A stretch of 56,398 nucleotides of DNA, taken from NCBI GenBank assembly GCA_016194585.1, contig JACQBG010000003.1, positions 1-56,398 on the forward strand, in the 5' to 3' direction. The stretch is from Gemmatimonadota bacterium (GTDB lineage: Bacteria; Gemmatimonadota; Gemmatimonadetes; Gemmatimonadales; Gemmatimonadaceae). Of the stretch, positions 6,632 through 14,702 are shown piece by piece; position 1 is the first letter of the stretch, and every line of letters begins with the position of its first letter. The notes below the pieces were generated by a model. The model did no database searches. It had not been told where the DNA came from and worked only from the letters and a program-made list of their open reading frames with translations. Both the position numbers and the translations under genes were made by a program.

Positions 6632-9105
6632 GGCGACTTGTCGACGGCGTTCAAGCGGTCGCCCACGTCGCGGAACTGGATGTCGACCGCGAACACGCGC
6701 TCGTAGAACGCCTTCGCCTCGGCGTGCTTGCCGAGCGACTCGTTGACGTAGCCGAGCAGGTAGAGCACGCCGACGAGCTGCTCGTCGCCGATGCCCGGCT
6801 CGTTGAGGGCGCGCTGCAGGATGGTGACGGCGACGGGGAGCTGCTTCTTCTCGAGGAAGCACTGGCCGAGCGCCTCGAGCGTGCGCACGCGGTTCTGCGA
6901 CCCGCGCAGCGCCTTCTGGAACTCGGCGATCGCCTCGTCGAGCAGCCCCATCTCCTTGAAGGCGACGCCGAGGTCGTAGTGCGACTCGTGGTCCTCCTCC
7001 TCGACGTTCTCGGCGACGCCCTGCTTGAACTTCTTGAGCATGTCGTCGAAGTCGGCCTGCTCGTCGCCGGTGGGCTGCTCCTCGTCGACGACCATGCGCG
7101 TGCTCTTCGGCGCCTCGTCCTCGCGGAGCCAGTCGCCGAGCGAGATGAAGTCGTCGTCGCTCGTCTTGGCGGCGGGGGTGGCGGGCTCCGGCTCGGTGGG
7201 CGCGGCGACCTGCGCCTCGGTGAGCGACGCGGTGTACCGGCGCGTGGGACGCTTCGGCGCCGCCGGCGGTTCGGCGGCCGCGGGCTTCACGTGCTTGGGC
7301 GCCGGACCGAACGCCTCGAGCGCAGCGAGGGCGCGCACGTCGTCGGGCACGATGTCGAGCACGCGCTGGTAGACGACGCGCGCCTTGTCGGCCTGCCCCT
7401 CGCGGAAGAGCGCGTCGGCGAGCGCGAGGTACGCCTCGACGAGGCGCACCTTGTCGTTGGCGCGGAACGCGTACTCGACGCGCTTCTGGTGATGGCGCAC
7501 CGAGCCGGGGTTGAGCCGGATGATCTCGTCGGCGACGTCGCGCGCATGGTCGAGCTCGCCGACCTTCTCGAAGCCGACGAGCGCCGTCTCGAGCTCGCGC
7601 AACCCGCCGTCGCGGTCGCCGTCGTCGAGGAGCGCTTCGGCGTACTGGCGGCGCAGCTCCCAGTTCTCGGGCTCGTCCTCGAGCTTCACGAGCAGCCCGA
7701 TGGAGCTCGAGAGCAGCGACTGCGTGCGCCGCACGGCGGGGGGCGCCTCGATGGACTCGGCGCTCACGACGTCGAACTGTTCCGCTTCGACCGGCGCCGC
7801 CGCTTCGGCTTCGGCCGCGACCGGCGGCGGTTCCTCGCCGAGCTCGATCATCGGCAGCTCGGCGCTCGCGCGTGCCGGCGGCGGCTCGGCCGCGGGGGGC
7901 GCACCCAGGTCGATGAAGTCGAGCGACGCGCCCGCGCTCGGCGGCGCGGCCTCGGAGGTCGGCTCGATCTCGAGCGTCTCGATCGTCTCCATCGTCTCGA
8001 TCTCGAGCGGCGCGACCGTCTCGACCGACTCGGCGGGCTCGGCGGCCTCGGCGGGGGCGCCGAGGTCGAGCAGCGGGATGTCGGCTGCGGACGCCGGCAT
8101 CTCGATGATCGGCAAGTCGCCGCCCAACGCGAGTCCCTTCTCGGAGGGGCGCGGCGCCGTCGGCGCTTCCTTGATGGCGCCGAAGTCGAGCGCGGCGAAC
8201 TCGCTCGGTTCCATCGGCGCCGGCTCCGCAGCCGGTTCGGCGGCGAACGACGTAGGCTCGAGACCGAGCAGCGGCGCGGTCTCGGGCGCCGCGGTGTGCG
8301 CCGTCTCCTCGGGCTGCATGCTCGTCGGCTCGAGCTCGATCATCGGCGCCGCGGGCGGAGGCGGCGGCGGCGCGTGCACTTCGGGCATCGCCTTCGTGCT
8401 GCGCGACAGACGCGACGGGGGCGCGTCGAGGTCGATGAAGACCAGCCCTTCGCTCTTCGCCGACGCGCCGCCGCCCGACGACTTGGGCACCGCGTCTGGG
8501 TCGATCGCCTTCATGCGCTCGACCGTCGCGGCGGCTTCGGCATCGCGCCCGTCGGCGGTGTAGCGGCTGTAGAGGATCTGCAGCTGCTCGAGCGCCTCGG
8601 ATTTCTTCTCGGCCTTCGTCAACTGCTCGGCGAGCATCAGGCGGATGTCGTCCTGATCGGGCACGAGGTCGGCGAATTCCTTGAGCGCGCGGAACGCCTC
8701 CTCGAGCTTCCCGGCCTTCTGCATGCGGTCGGCGTACTCGAGGAAGTTGCTCTTCGCGTCGGCCTTGAATCCCTTGGCGGCGCTGATCTTGCCGAGCTTG
8801 TAGTAGACGGAGCTCCGCCCCGGCGAGGTGCGCAGGATCTTGTTGCAGAGGGCGATGGCGTTGTTGAAGAAGCCCCCCTCGGCGTACAGATCGACGGCGC
8901 GCTCGTAGAGGAGCACACCGTCGGGGACGTTCCCCTGCCGCACGAGCATGTCGCCGACGCGATTGTAGAGCGCGACGTCGATGTTCTCCTCGCCGCCGGC
9001 ATCGTAGGCGTCGAGCACCTCCCGATACGCCGCGATCGCCTTGTCGAGCTGCTTCTTCTGCTCGAAGTCGGCCGCTTTCTTCTTCAGCGCGGTGACGTTG
9101 GCCAT
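6628..9105 (-). CDS. Large TPR protein with acidic linker motifs
   Basis: This is an 825-residue cytosolic-looking protein with no signal peptide. TPR hairpins occupy about residues 1-200 (KKQLDKAIAAYREVLDAY; GKISAAKGFKADAKSNFLEYADRM), a linker runs from about 205 to 475, TPRs resume at about 480-600, and a last TPR block covers about 690-825. The linker repeats a short hydrophobic-acidic motif: VFIDLD, PMIELEP, LPIIEM, IPLLDLG, DFIDLG, LPMIELGE. Similar motifs and a terminal L-x-DWL motif occur in the TPR protein at 541-2889, suggesting related scaffolds. It overlaps polyprenyl synthase by 4 nt. Function unknown. Confidence 0.85.
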   Translation of the reverse strand: MANVTALKKKAADFEQKKQLDKAIAAYREVLDAYDAGGEENIDVALYNRVGDMLVRQGNVPDGVLLYERAVDLYAEGGFFNNAIALCNKILRTSPGRSSVYYKLGKISAAKGFKADAKSNFLEYADRMQKAGKLEEAFRALKEFADLVPDQDDIRLMLAEQLTKAEKKSEALEQLQILYSRYTADGRDAEAAATVERMKAIDPDAVPKSSGGGASAKSEGLVFIDLDAPPSRLSRSTKAMPEVHAPPPPPPAAPMIELEPTSMQPEETAHTAAPETAPLLGLEPTSFAAEPAAEPAPMEPSEFAALDFGAIKEAPTAPRPSEKGLALGGDLPIIEMPASAADIPLLDLGAPAEAAEPAESVETVAPLEIETMETIETLEIEPTSEAAPPSAGASLDFIDLGAPPAAEPPPARASAELPMIELGEEPPPVAAEAEAAAPVEAEQFDVVSAESIEAPPAVRRTQSLLSSSIGLLVKLEDEPENWELRRQYAEALLDDGDRDGGLRELETALVGFEKVGELDHARDVADEIIRLNPGSVRHHQKRVEYAFRANDKVRLVEAYLALADALFREGQADKARVVYQRVLDIVPDDVRALAALEAFGPAPKHVKPAAAEPPAAPKRPTRRYTASLTEAQVAAPTEPEPATPAAKTSDDDFISLGDWLREDEAPKSTRMVVDEEQPTGDEQADFDDMLKKFKQGVAENVEEEDHESHYDLGVAFKEMGLLDEAIAEFQKALRGSQNRVRTLEALGQCFLEKKQLPVAVTILQRALNEPGIGDEQLVGVLYLLGYVNESLGKHAEAKAFYERVFAVDIQFRDVGDRLNAVDKSP

Positions 9106-9243
9106 GGTGAGGGCGGAGGGGCGAGGGGGTGCGGTCGAACGCCGTGCGGATCACGGGCAACAACAGAGAACGGTGCGCGGAGCCGTTCCGGAGCGAGCAG
9201 CGGCCGGGCGCACTTTCGCGGAAGTAAAGCTACCGCGTAAACC

Positions 9244-10494
9244 TCAGCCGTGACAAGCTTTCCCGCGCACCCAACTTCGGGTGCAGCGATGGTCGCCGTA
9301 CCAGTAGGGGAGCTCGCGCAGGTCCCCGATGTCGAACAGGGCGAGGTCGGCGGAGAAGCCGGGGGAGAGCTGGCCGGTCTCCGCGGCGAGCCCGAGGGCG
9401 GCGGCGCCGTTGGCGGTGGCGGCCACGAACGCCTCGGCCACGCTCATGCGCAACTGGCTCACGGCGAGGGTGAGCATGAGCGGGAAGTTGACCGTCGGCG
9501 AGGTGCCCGGATTGAAGTCGGACGCCAATGCGACCGCGGCGCCGGCGGCGATCAGGTCGCGCGCGGGCGCCTGCCGGGGGCGCCCCAGGAAGAGCATCGT
9601 GCCGGGGAGCAGCGTGGCGACGGTGTCGGAGGCGGCGAGCGCCTTGATGCCCGTGTCACTGATGGCGGCGAGGTGGTCGGCGCTCGTGGCGCCGAGTTCG
9701 GCAGCGAGTTCGGCCGCGCCGGAGGGCTCGAGTTCGTCGGCGTGGAGCTTGAGGAGGAGTCCGTGCCGACGGGCGGCGCCGAGGATGCGGCGGGTCTCGT
9801 CGAGGGTGTAGACCCCTGGTTCGCAGAAGATGTCGGCGAAGACGGCCAGTCGCTGCGCGGCGACCTGGGGGATCATCTCGTGTTCGAGTAGGGCGACGTA
9901 CTCCTCGCGTGTGCGCGGGGCGGCGCGGAACTCGAGGGGGATCTCGTGGGCGCCGAGGAAGGTGGGGACGATGCGCATCGGCAGGGCCGTCTGGAGGCGC
10001 TGGATGACGCGGAGCGATTTGAGTTCGTCGTCGAGGGTTAGTCCATAACCACTTTTGATCTCTACGGTGGTTACTCCGTGCGCCGCCAAACGTTGAAGTC
10101 GAGGCAGCGCAAGGAGATAGAGGTCGTCCTCGGTACGGGCGCGCAGGTCCTTCACGGAGCTGTGGATCCCCCCGCCCCGCCGCGCGATCTCCATGTAGCC
10201 GACGCCGGCGGCGCGGAGTTCCTGTTCTTCGAAGCGCGCCTTGCCGAAGATGCCGTGGGTGTGGGAGTCGACGAGTCCCGGGGCGAGCACGCCGAGCGCA
10301 CAGTCGACGCGTTCGGCGGCCGGGAAGCGTCCCTCGAGCTCGGCCTGTCGACCCACGGCCACGATGCGGTCGCCTTCGACGGCGACGGCGCCGTTGGGGA
10401 TGACGCCGGCCTCGTTCATCTCGGGGCCGCGTCGCGCGCGGGCGGGGCCGGCGCAGGTGACGAGCTGGCTCGTGTTGACGAAGAGGAGAGTCAT
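9244..10494 (-). CDS. hutI: Imidazolonepropionase
   Basis: This is the third step of histidine degradation, hydrolysing 4-imidazolone-5-propanoate to N-formimino-L-glutamate. The 416-residue amidohydrolase carries the metal-binding DSHTHGIF motif (about residues 78-85), the substrate-binding GGGIHSSV segment, FLGAHEIP, the metal-binding HADELEPSGAAELAAELGATSADHL and ALASDFNPGTSP. Length matches the family. It is the last gene of the hut group, separated from the preceding gene by about 500 bp of repeats, so it may be transcribed separately. No formimidoylglutamate hydrolase (hutF/hutG) is seen in the window. Confidence 0.95.
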   Translation of the reverse strand: MTLLFVNTSQLVTCAGPARARRGPEMNEAGVIPNGAVAVEGDRIVAVGRQAELEGRFPAAERVDCALGVLAPGLVDSHTHGIFGKARFEEQELRAAGVGYMEIARRGGGIHSSVKDLRARTEDDLYLLALPRLQRLAAHGVTTVEIKSGYGLTLDDELKSLRVIQRLQTALPMRIVPTFLGAHEIPLEFRAAPRTREEYVALLEHEMIPQVAAQRLAVFADIFCEPGVYTLDETRRILGAARRHGLLLKLHADELEPSGAAELAAELGATSADHLAAISDTGIKALAASDTVATLLPGTMLFLGRPRQAPARDLIAAGAAVALASDFNPGTSPTVNFPLMLTLAVSQLRMSVAEAFVAATANGAAALGLAAETGQLSPGFSADLALFDIGDLRELPYWYGDHRCTRSWVRGKACHG

Positions 10495-10540
10495 TGCCGT
10501 CTGAAGTTACGGCGCGGAATGGGCAACTGCGACTGTGGAT

Positions 10541-10575
10541 CTACCACGGAGGACACGGAGGGCACGGAGGACTGC
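10541..10575. repeat. Period-9 ACGGAGGAC array, left arm A
   Basis: This 35-nt stretch starts CTACC and carries three ACGGAGGAC-like nonamers, ending ACTGC. Its reverse complement recurs at 10874-10908 with a single mismatch. A related array in the same orientation follows at about 10737-10768. Confidence 0.9.
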
Positions 10576-10608
10576 CACTGCGTTCTACCGCAGAGGACTG
10601 CAACTGCA

Positions 10609-10646
10609 TTCTACCGCAGAGGACGCGGAGGACGCAGAGGACTGCC
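10609..10646. repeat. Period-9 GCAGAGGAC array, left arm B
   Basis: This 38-nt stretch starts TTCTACC and carries GCAGAGGAC/GCGGAGGAC nonamers. It is a perfect inverted copy of 10947-10984. A shorter sibling starts at 10583. Confidence 0.93.
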
Positions 10647-10690
10647 ACTGCCACTGCCACTGCCACTGCCACTGCCACTGCCACTGCCAC
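10641..10690. repeat. Hexamer microsatellite (ACTGCC)8
   Basis: The hexamer ACTGCC is repeated in perfect tandem for 50 nt (8.3 units) immediately after arm B. Such a tract is prone to slippage and should differ in length between strains. Confidence 0.95.
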
Positions 10691-10704
10691 TTCATACTAC
10701 CACG

Positions 10705-10733
10705 ACTGCCACTGCCACTGCCACTGCCACTGC
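10705..10733. repeat. Second hexamer microsatellite (ACTGCC)n
   Basis: About 4.8 further ACTGCC units, separated from the first tract by a short CATACTACCACG spacer that also precedes the next ACGGAGG array. Confidence 0.9.
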
Positions 10734-10794
10734 ATACTACCACGGAGGTCACGGAGGGCACGGAGGACGGCCACGGCAGGCAACGACAACAAAT

Positions 10795-10846
10795 TGGGGG
10801 AACGACGGCGCGCGCGAGACTTCAGTGCGCAGCCGTCGTTCCCCCA
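10795..10846. repeat. Central hairpin, GGGGGAACGAC family
   Basis: A 15-bp perfect inverted repeat (10795-10809 and 10832-10846, TGGGGGAACGACGGC) with a 22-nt loop. Twelve bases of the arm (TGGGGGAACGAC) match the inner palindrome at 4971-5017, and the loops share a CGCGCGAG word if one element is reversed. Confidence 0.9.
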
Positions 10847-10873
10847 GTATTGCAGTTGTGCCGTGGCCGTTCA

Positions 10874-10908
10874 GCAGTCCTCCGTGCCCTTCGTGTCCTC
10901 CGTGGTAG
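10874..10908. repeat. Right arm A' (inverted copy of 10541-10575)
   Basis: Inverted 35-nt partner of arm A, differing at one position (C to T in the central nonamer). Confidence 0.9.
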
Positions 10909-10946
10909 ACAGCAGTGCGGTCCGGTGCTCCACGGTAGGCAGCGGT

Positions 10947-10984
10947 GGCAGTCCTCTGCGTCCTCCGCGTCCTCTGCGGTAGAA
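10947..10984. repeat. Right arm B' (inverted copy of 10609-10646)
   Basis: Perfect 38-nt inverted partner of arm B. The order A, B, hairpin, A', B' is interleaved and not nested, so the two stems cannot both form as simple hairpins in one strand. Confidence 0.93.
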
Positions 10985-11001
10985 CCTGCCGTCCCTCCGA
11001 C

Positions 11002-11715
11002 CTAGGACTTGGCTCGCGGATCGACCGCCTGCGCGATGCGCAGCGCCTCGGCGGCGCGCGCGTTCACGTCGACCGGACGCGCCGCGCCCTCGCTGAGCAG
11101 CTTCGTCACGAAGCGCTGCCCCTCGGACATGCGCTCGATCTCGATGGCGACGGCCTCCATGCCGCGCTCGAGATTCTCGAGGCGCGCGTTCATCTCGCGG
11201 CTCTCGGGGAGCGCGGCGGGGCGGCCCATGCGACGGAGCAGCCCGCGCGCGAACGCGAGCGACAGCGGCATCAGCACGGCGATCGTGAAGACGATGGAGA
11301 CACCCGTCGTCTGACCCGGCGTGAGTCCGCCGCGCTGAATAGGATCCGACGATGTGCCCGCGATCAGTTGCCCCGGCGCGGACGCGAGCTGTTGCCCCGT
11401 GATGTCGATGTCGCGCTCGAGTCGAGCGATGCGCTCGTCGAGCACGAGGAGGCGCTGTTCGAGGCCGGTGCGTGCGGGCCCAGGCGGCGTGAGGCTGATC
11501 TGCTTCGCGACGTCCTTGCGACGCCCGATGGCGCTGTTGAGCTGAGACGACAGTTCTTCGCGCCGGACGCGGAGCCCTACCACGTCCTGCATGGTCCACG
11601 TCGTGGGCGCTGGAGGGATCGTCGAGGCGGTGCCGAGCGCGCCCGGCGTCGCCGTGCTGCGGGCTCCGGGCGCGACGGGTGTCTGCGGAGTGGCCTGATA
11701 GCGTGACATATCCAT
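11002..11715 (-). CDS. Single-pass membrane coiled-coil protein, unknown
   Basis: I do not recognise this 237-residue protein. A Pro/Thr/Ala-rich N-terminus (1-40) is followed by a predicted coiled coil (about 48-112, with REELSSQLNSAIGRRKDVAKQ and RLLVLDERIARLERDID), one transmembrane segment (about 138-158, VSIVFTIAVLMPLSLAFARGL) and a second helical region (about 170-235, MNARLENLERGMEAVAIEIERM). The ATG at 11715 lies 5 nt after the radical SAM stop; a second ATG at 11709 is possible. It sits inside the hut group, but nothing in the sequence links it to histidine breakdown. Confidence 0.75.
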   Translation of the reverse strand: MDMSRYQATPQTPVAPGARSTATPGALGTASTIPPAPTTWTMQDVVGLRVRREELSSQLNSAIGRRKDVAKQISLTPPGPARTGLEQRLLVLDERIARLERDIDITGQQLASAPGQLIAGTSSDPIQRGGLTPGQTTGVSIVFTIAVLMPLSLAFARGLLRRMGRPAALPESREMNARLENLERGMEAVAIEIERMSEGQRFVTKLLSEGAARPVDVNARAAEALRIAQAVDPRAKS

Positions 11716-11720
11716 CAAAC

Positions 11721-12764
11721 CTACGCCACGAGACCGGGTTCTGTTTCCGGTTCGGGCGCGAGCGGCAGCGGCACGGGGGCGCGCCGCCGCCCGGTGCTCC
11801 CGAAGAGATCCTGGAACCGCGTGATGGTCAGCGGCGCCTGCGCCTCGCCGCGGCAGGCGTAGTAGCACCGGTCGCAGGCGATCGGCTGATAGCCCTGGTA
11901 GGTGCTCCAGTGCTCGTCGCTCGGGAAATCGGGGCAGCGACGCACCCGGCCCACCGGGTCGATGTGGATCGTCGTCTCGCCGGAACGGCACGGCTCCGTG
12001 AGTTCGCCGCGCACCCAGCGCGGGATCTGCGAGACGTACCAGTCGGAGTTGCTGATGACGCCGCGGCGGGCGCGCTTGAAGGCGAGCAGGTCGCGCACGA
12101 GCGCGTCGAGCGCGCCGCCGTGCGCGGCGCCGAGGCGGTGGCCGGCGTTCCCGTTCTTGAAGTCGGTGTAGACGGAGAGGTTCACCCCCGCCCCGACCTC
12201 GTCGGCGAAGCGCACGATCGGCAGCACGCTGTCGAGGTTGTCGTTCTTGATGACGGTGTTGAACCGCACGGTCATGCCGCGTTCGACCATGGCGGGGACG
12301 GTGCGGAGGATCTTCGCGGCGAGGCCGGGGATCTTCCGTGCGTCGTCGTGGCGCGCGTCGAGGTAGTCGAGCGAGACGCAGAACTGCGCGAGCCCCGCGT
12401 CCCAGAGCGATTCGGCGCGCTCGAGGGAGAGCATGCCGCCGTGCGTGATGAGGCTGAGCCACGTGTACGGCACGGCGCGGTCGACTTCGGCGACGATCTC
12501 CTCGAGGTCGCGCCGCAGCAGCGGCTCGCCGCCGGTGAAGGTGATCATCATCGGCGCGAAGTGGCGCGCCGCGTCGGCGAACGACGTGAGCTCGCGCGCC
12601 TTCTCCGAGGGATCGGTCTTCCAGTAGTCGCAAAAGCCGCAGCCGGCGTTGCAGCGCATCGTCACCTCGAAGTGCACGAGCACCGGACGGCGGAGCAGCC
12701 GCAGCTTGGCGTAGCGGAGCGAGAAGGGGACGATGTGCCAGGGGCGGAACTTCTTGCTCAGCAT
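11721..12764 (-). CDS. Radical SAM protein with C-terminal cysteine cluster (SPASM-like)
   Basis: This 347-residue protein should bind a [4Fe-4S] cluster and cleave S-adenosylmethionine: it has C38-x3-C42-x2-C45 (CNAGCGFC), the GGEPLLRRDL SAM-binding motif and a radical SAM barrel through about residue 240. The last third contains further cysteines (CRSGE, RRCPDF, CDRCYYACRGE) that resemble a SPASM or twitch-type auxiliary cluster domain. The substrate is unknown. The ATG overlaps the hutU stop (TGATG), so it is translated with hutU. That context is unusual, because classical histidine degradation has no radical SAM step. Confidence 0.87.
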   Translation of the reverse strand: MLSKKFRPWHIVPFSLRYAKLRLLRRPVLVHFEVTMRCNAGCGFCDYWKTDPSEKARELTSFADAARHFAPMMITFTGGEPLLRRDLEEIVAEVDRAVPYTWLSLITHGGMLSLERAESLWDAGLAQFCVSLDYLDARHDDARKIPGLAAKILRTVPAMVERGMTVRFNTVIKNDNLDSVLPIVRFADEVGAGVNLSVYTDFKNGNAGHRLGAAHGGALDALVRDLLAFKRARRGVISNSDWYVSQIPRWVRGELTEPCRSGETTIHIDPVGRVRRCPDFPSDEHWSTYQGYQPIACDRCYYACRGEAQAPLTITRFQDLFGSTGRRRAPVPLPLAPEPETEPGLVA

Positions 12765-14509
12765 CAGCCCATCGGGATGTTGATGCCCTTCGCCTTCGCC
12801 GTGCGCTGGGCGATCTCGTAGCCGGCGTCGGCGTGGCGCGCGACGCCGATGCCGGGGTCGTTGGTGAGGACGCGCTCGAGGCGCACCCGCATATCTGACG
12901 AGCCGTCGGCGACGATCACCTGCCCAGCGTGCAGCGAGTTGCCGATGCCGACGCCACCGCCGTGATGGAAGCTCACCCACGTCGCGCCGCCGGCGACGTT
13001 GAGCAGCGCATTGAGGATCGCCCAGTCGGCGATGGCGTCGCTGCCGTCCTTCATCCCCTCGGTCTCGCGGAACGGCGAGGCGACGGAGCCGGTGTCGAGA
13101 TGGTCGCGGCCGATGGCGATGGGAGCGCTCACCTTGCCGCTCGCGACGAGGTCGTTGATGGCGACGCCGAACTTCGCGCGGTCGCCCTGCCCGAGCCAGC
13201 AGATGCGCGCCGGGAGTCCCTGGAAGTGGATCTGCTGCTGCGCCTTCTCGATCCAGGTGCGGAGGTGCGTGTCGTGCGGGAAGAGGTCGAGCACGAGGCG
13301 GTCGAGCCGCGCGATGTCGGCGGGATCGCCGCTGAGCGCGGCCCAGCGGAAGGGCCCCTTCCCCTCGCAGAAGAGCGGGCGGATGTACTCGGGGACGAAG
13401 CCGGGGATGTCGAACGCGTCGGCGAGGCCGGCGTCGAAGGCGACGGTGCGGATGTTGTTGCCGTAGTCGAAGGCGATGGCGCCGGCCTTCTGCATGGCGC
13501 GCATGGCGCGCACGTGGGCGACGGCGCTCGCCGTCGACTTCTTCACGTAGCCCTTCGGGTCGGCGGCGCGGAGCGCGGCGGCCTCGGCGAGCGACATCCC
13601 CGCGGGGACGTAGCCGTTGAGCATGTCGTGCGCGCTGGTCTGGTCGGTGACGACGTCGGGCGTGATGCCGCGACGAACCAACTCCGGCAGCACCTCGGCG
13701 GCGTTGCCGACGAGGCCGACGCTGAGCGGGAGCTTCCGCTCCGTCGCCTCGTGGATCCACGCGAGCGCCTCGTCGAGCGACGCGGTCATGCGATCGGTGT
13801 AGCCGGTGTCGAGCCGCTTCTGGATGCGGGCGGGGTCGACCTCGACGCCAAGGATGGCGGCGCCTTGCATGGTGGCGGCGAGGGGCTGCGCGCCCCCCAT
13901 GCCGCCGAGCCCGGCGGTGAGGATGAAGCGGCCGGCGAGCGAGCCGCCGAAGTGCGTGCGGGCGACGGCGCCGAACGTCTCGTACGTGCCCTGCACGATG
14001 CCCTGCGAGCCGATGTAGATCCACGACCCCGCGGTCATCTGGCCGTACATGATGAGGCCGGCCTTCTCGAGTTCGCGGAAGTGGTCCCAGGTGGCCCAGC
14101 GGCCGACGAGGTTCGAGTTGGCGATGAGGACGCGGGGCGCGTGGGCGTGCGTGCGGAATACGGCGACGGGCTTCCCGCTTTGCACGAGCAAGGTCTCGTC
14201 ACCTTCAAGTGCACGGAGCGCCTTCACGATGGCGTCGAAGCACTCCCAGTTGCGCGCGGCCTTGCCGGTGCCGCCGTAGACGACGAGGTCACCCGGGCGC
14301 TCGGCGACTTCGGGGTCGAGGTTGTTCATCAGCATGCGGAGGGCGGCTTCCTGGGGCCAGCCTTTGCAGCTGATCTCCGTGCCGCGCGGGGCGCGGATGG
14401 TGCGAGTGGGAGGAGCTGCTGCTTCTACCGCAGAGGACGCAGAGGACGCAGAGGACTGCACCTCTGGGGGGAGCGTGGATCCGGATGGGGCGCGGGGAGG
14501 GCGGGTCAT
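12764..14509 (-). CDS. hutU: Urocanate hydratase
   Basis: This is the second step of histidine degradation, converting urocanate to 4-imidazolone-5-propanoate with bound NAD. The family match starts at about residue 38 (IRAPRGTE) and includes [61 protein letters not shown] and [18 protein letters not shown]. The ATG at 14509 gives 581 residues. The N-terminal extension partly encoded by a dispersed repeat (14424-14457) reads [13 protein letters not shown]. No start codon exists between the repeat and IRAPRG, so translation must begin within or upstream of it; a GTG just before the repeat is the alternative. The longer frame back to 14758 runs through repeats and is rejected. Confidence 0.93.
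   Translation of the reverse strand: MTRPPRAPSGSTLPPEVQSSASSASSAVEAAAPPTRTIRAPRGTEISCKGWPQEAALRMLMNNLDPEVAERPGDLVVYGGTGKAARNWECFDAIVKALRALEGDETLLVQSGKPVAVFRTHAHAPRVLIANSNLVGRWATWDHFRELEKAGLIMYGQMTAGSWIYIGSQGIVQGTYETFGAVARTHFGGSLAGRFILTAGLGGMGGAQPLAATMQGAAILGVEVDPARIQKRLDTGYTDRMTASLDEALAWIHEATERKLPLSVGLVGNAAEVLPELVRRGITPDVVTDQTSAHDMLNGYVPAGMSLAEAAALRAADPKGYVKKSTASAVAHVRAMRAMQKAGAIAFDYGNNIRTVAFDAGLADAFDIPGFVPEYIRPLFCEGKGPFRWAALSGDPADIARLDRLVLDLFPHDTHLRTWIEKAQQQIHFQGLPARICWLGQGDRAKFGVAINDLVASGKVSAPIAIGRDHLDTGSVASPFRETEGMKDGSDAIADWAILNALLNVAGGATWVSFHHGGGVGIGNSLHAGQVIVADGSSDMRVRLERVLTNDPGIGVARHADAGYEIAQRTAKAKGINIPMG
14424..14457. repeat. Period-9 array inside the hutU N-terminal coding region
   Basis: A 34-nt array of GCAGAGGAC units beginning TCTACC. 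It matches arm B of the 10.6-kb block and is inverted relative to 14617-14650 with one mismatch. It lies in frame within hutU and encodes serine/alanine residues. Confidence 0.92.
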
Positions 14510-14616
14510 GCGGGGTCCCTGGAGTTGCCGAAGTTCTTCTTGCGTATGTGAATGCGTCGTGCTCGTGAATCCGTCGTCTGCGCGACTTCGCTGTCGTCGT
14601 GAATTCGCGCCTTTGT

Positions 14617-14698
14617 AGTCCTCTGCGTCCTCCGCGTCCTCTGCGGTAGACCCTGCAGTCCTCCGTGTCCTCCGTGTCCTCCGTGGTAGAACCCGCAG
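14617..14698. repeat. Paired period-9 arrays upstream of hutU
   Basis: Two adjacent arrays in reverse orientation: GTCCTCTGC units (14617-14650, the inverted partner of 14424-14457) and GTCCTCCGT units (about 14656-14690). They fill most of the 193-bp gap between hutH and hutU. Confidence 0.9.
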
Positions 14699-14702
14699 TT
14701 CT

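Larger units (their letters stand above)
10495..11001. other. 507-bp gene-free gap filled with repeats
   Basis: No credible gene lies between hutI and the membrane coiled-coil protein. Apparent reading frames here translate only the repeats (HGGHGG, TEDTEGTED or CHCHCH-type peptides). The gap consists of 9-bp-period arrays in opposite orientations, two hexamer microsatellites and a central hairpin, listed separately. A hutI promoter may be hidden here but could not be identified. Confidence 0.85.

Noticed and set aside
6632-9163. One 1178-codon frame joining the region of the large TPR gene to polyprenyl synthase
   Set aside because: Upstream of 6631 this frame is an Arg-rich shadow of the TPR gene; the real synthase begins at the GTG overlapping the TPR stop.
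10541-10984. Possible CRISPR array
   Set aside because: The repeats have a 9-bp period with no unique spacers of constant length, occur in both orientations, and have no cas genes nearby.
10494-11005. Small proteins in the repeat block (HGGHGG, TEDTEGTED and CHCHCH peptides)
   Set aside because: These frames only translate the period-9 arrays and ACTGCC hexamers and have no ribosome binding sites; they are spurious.
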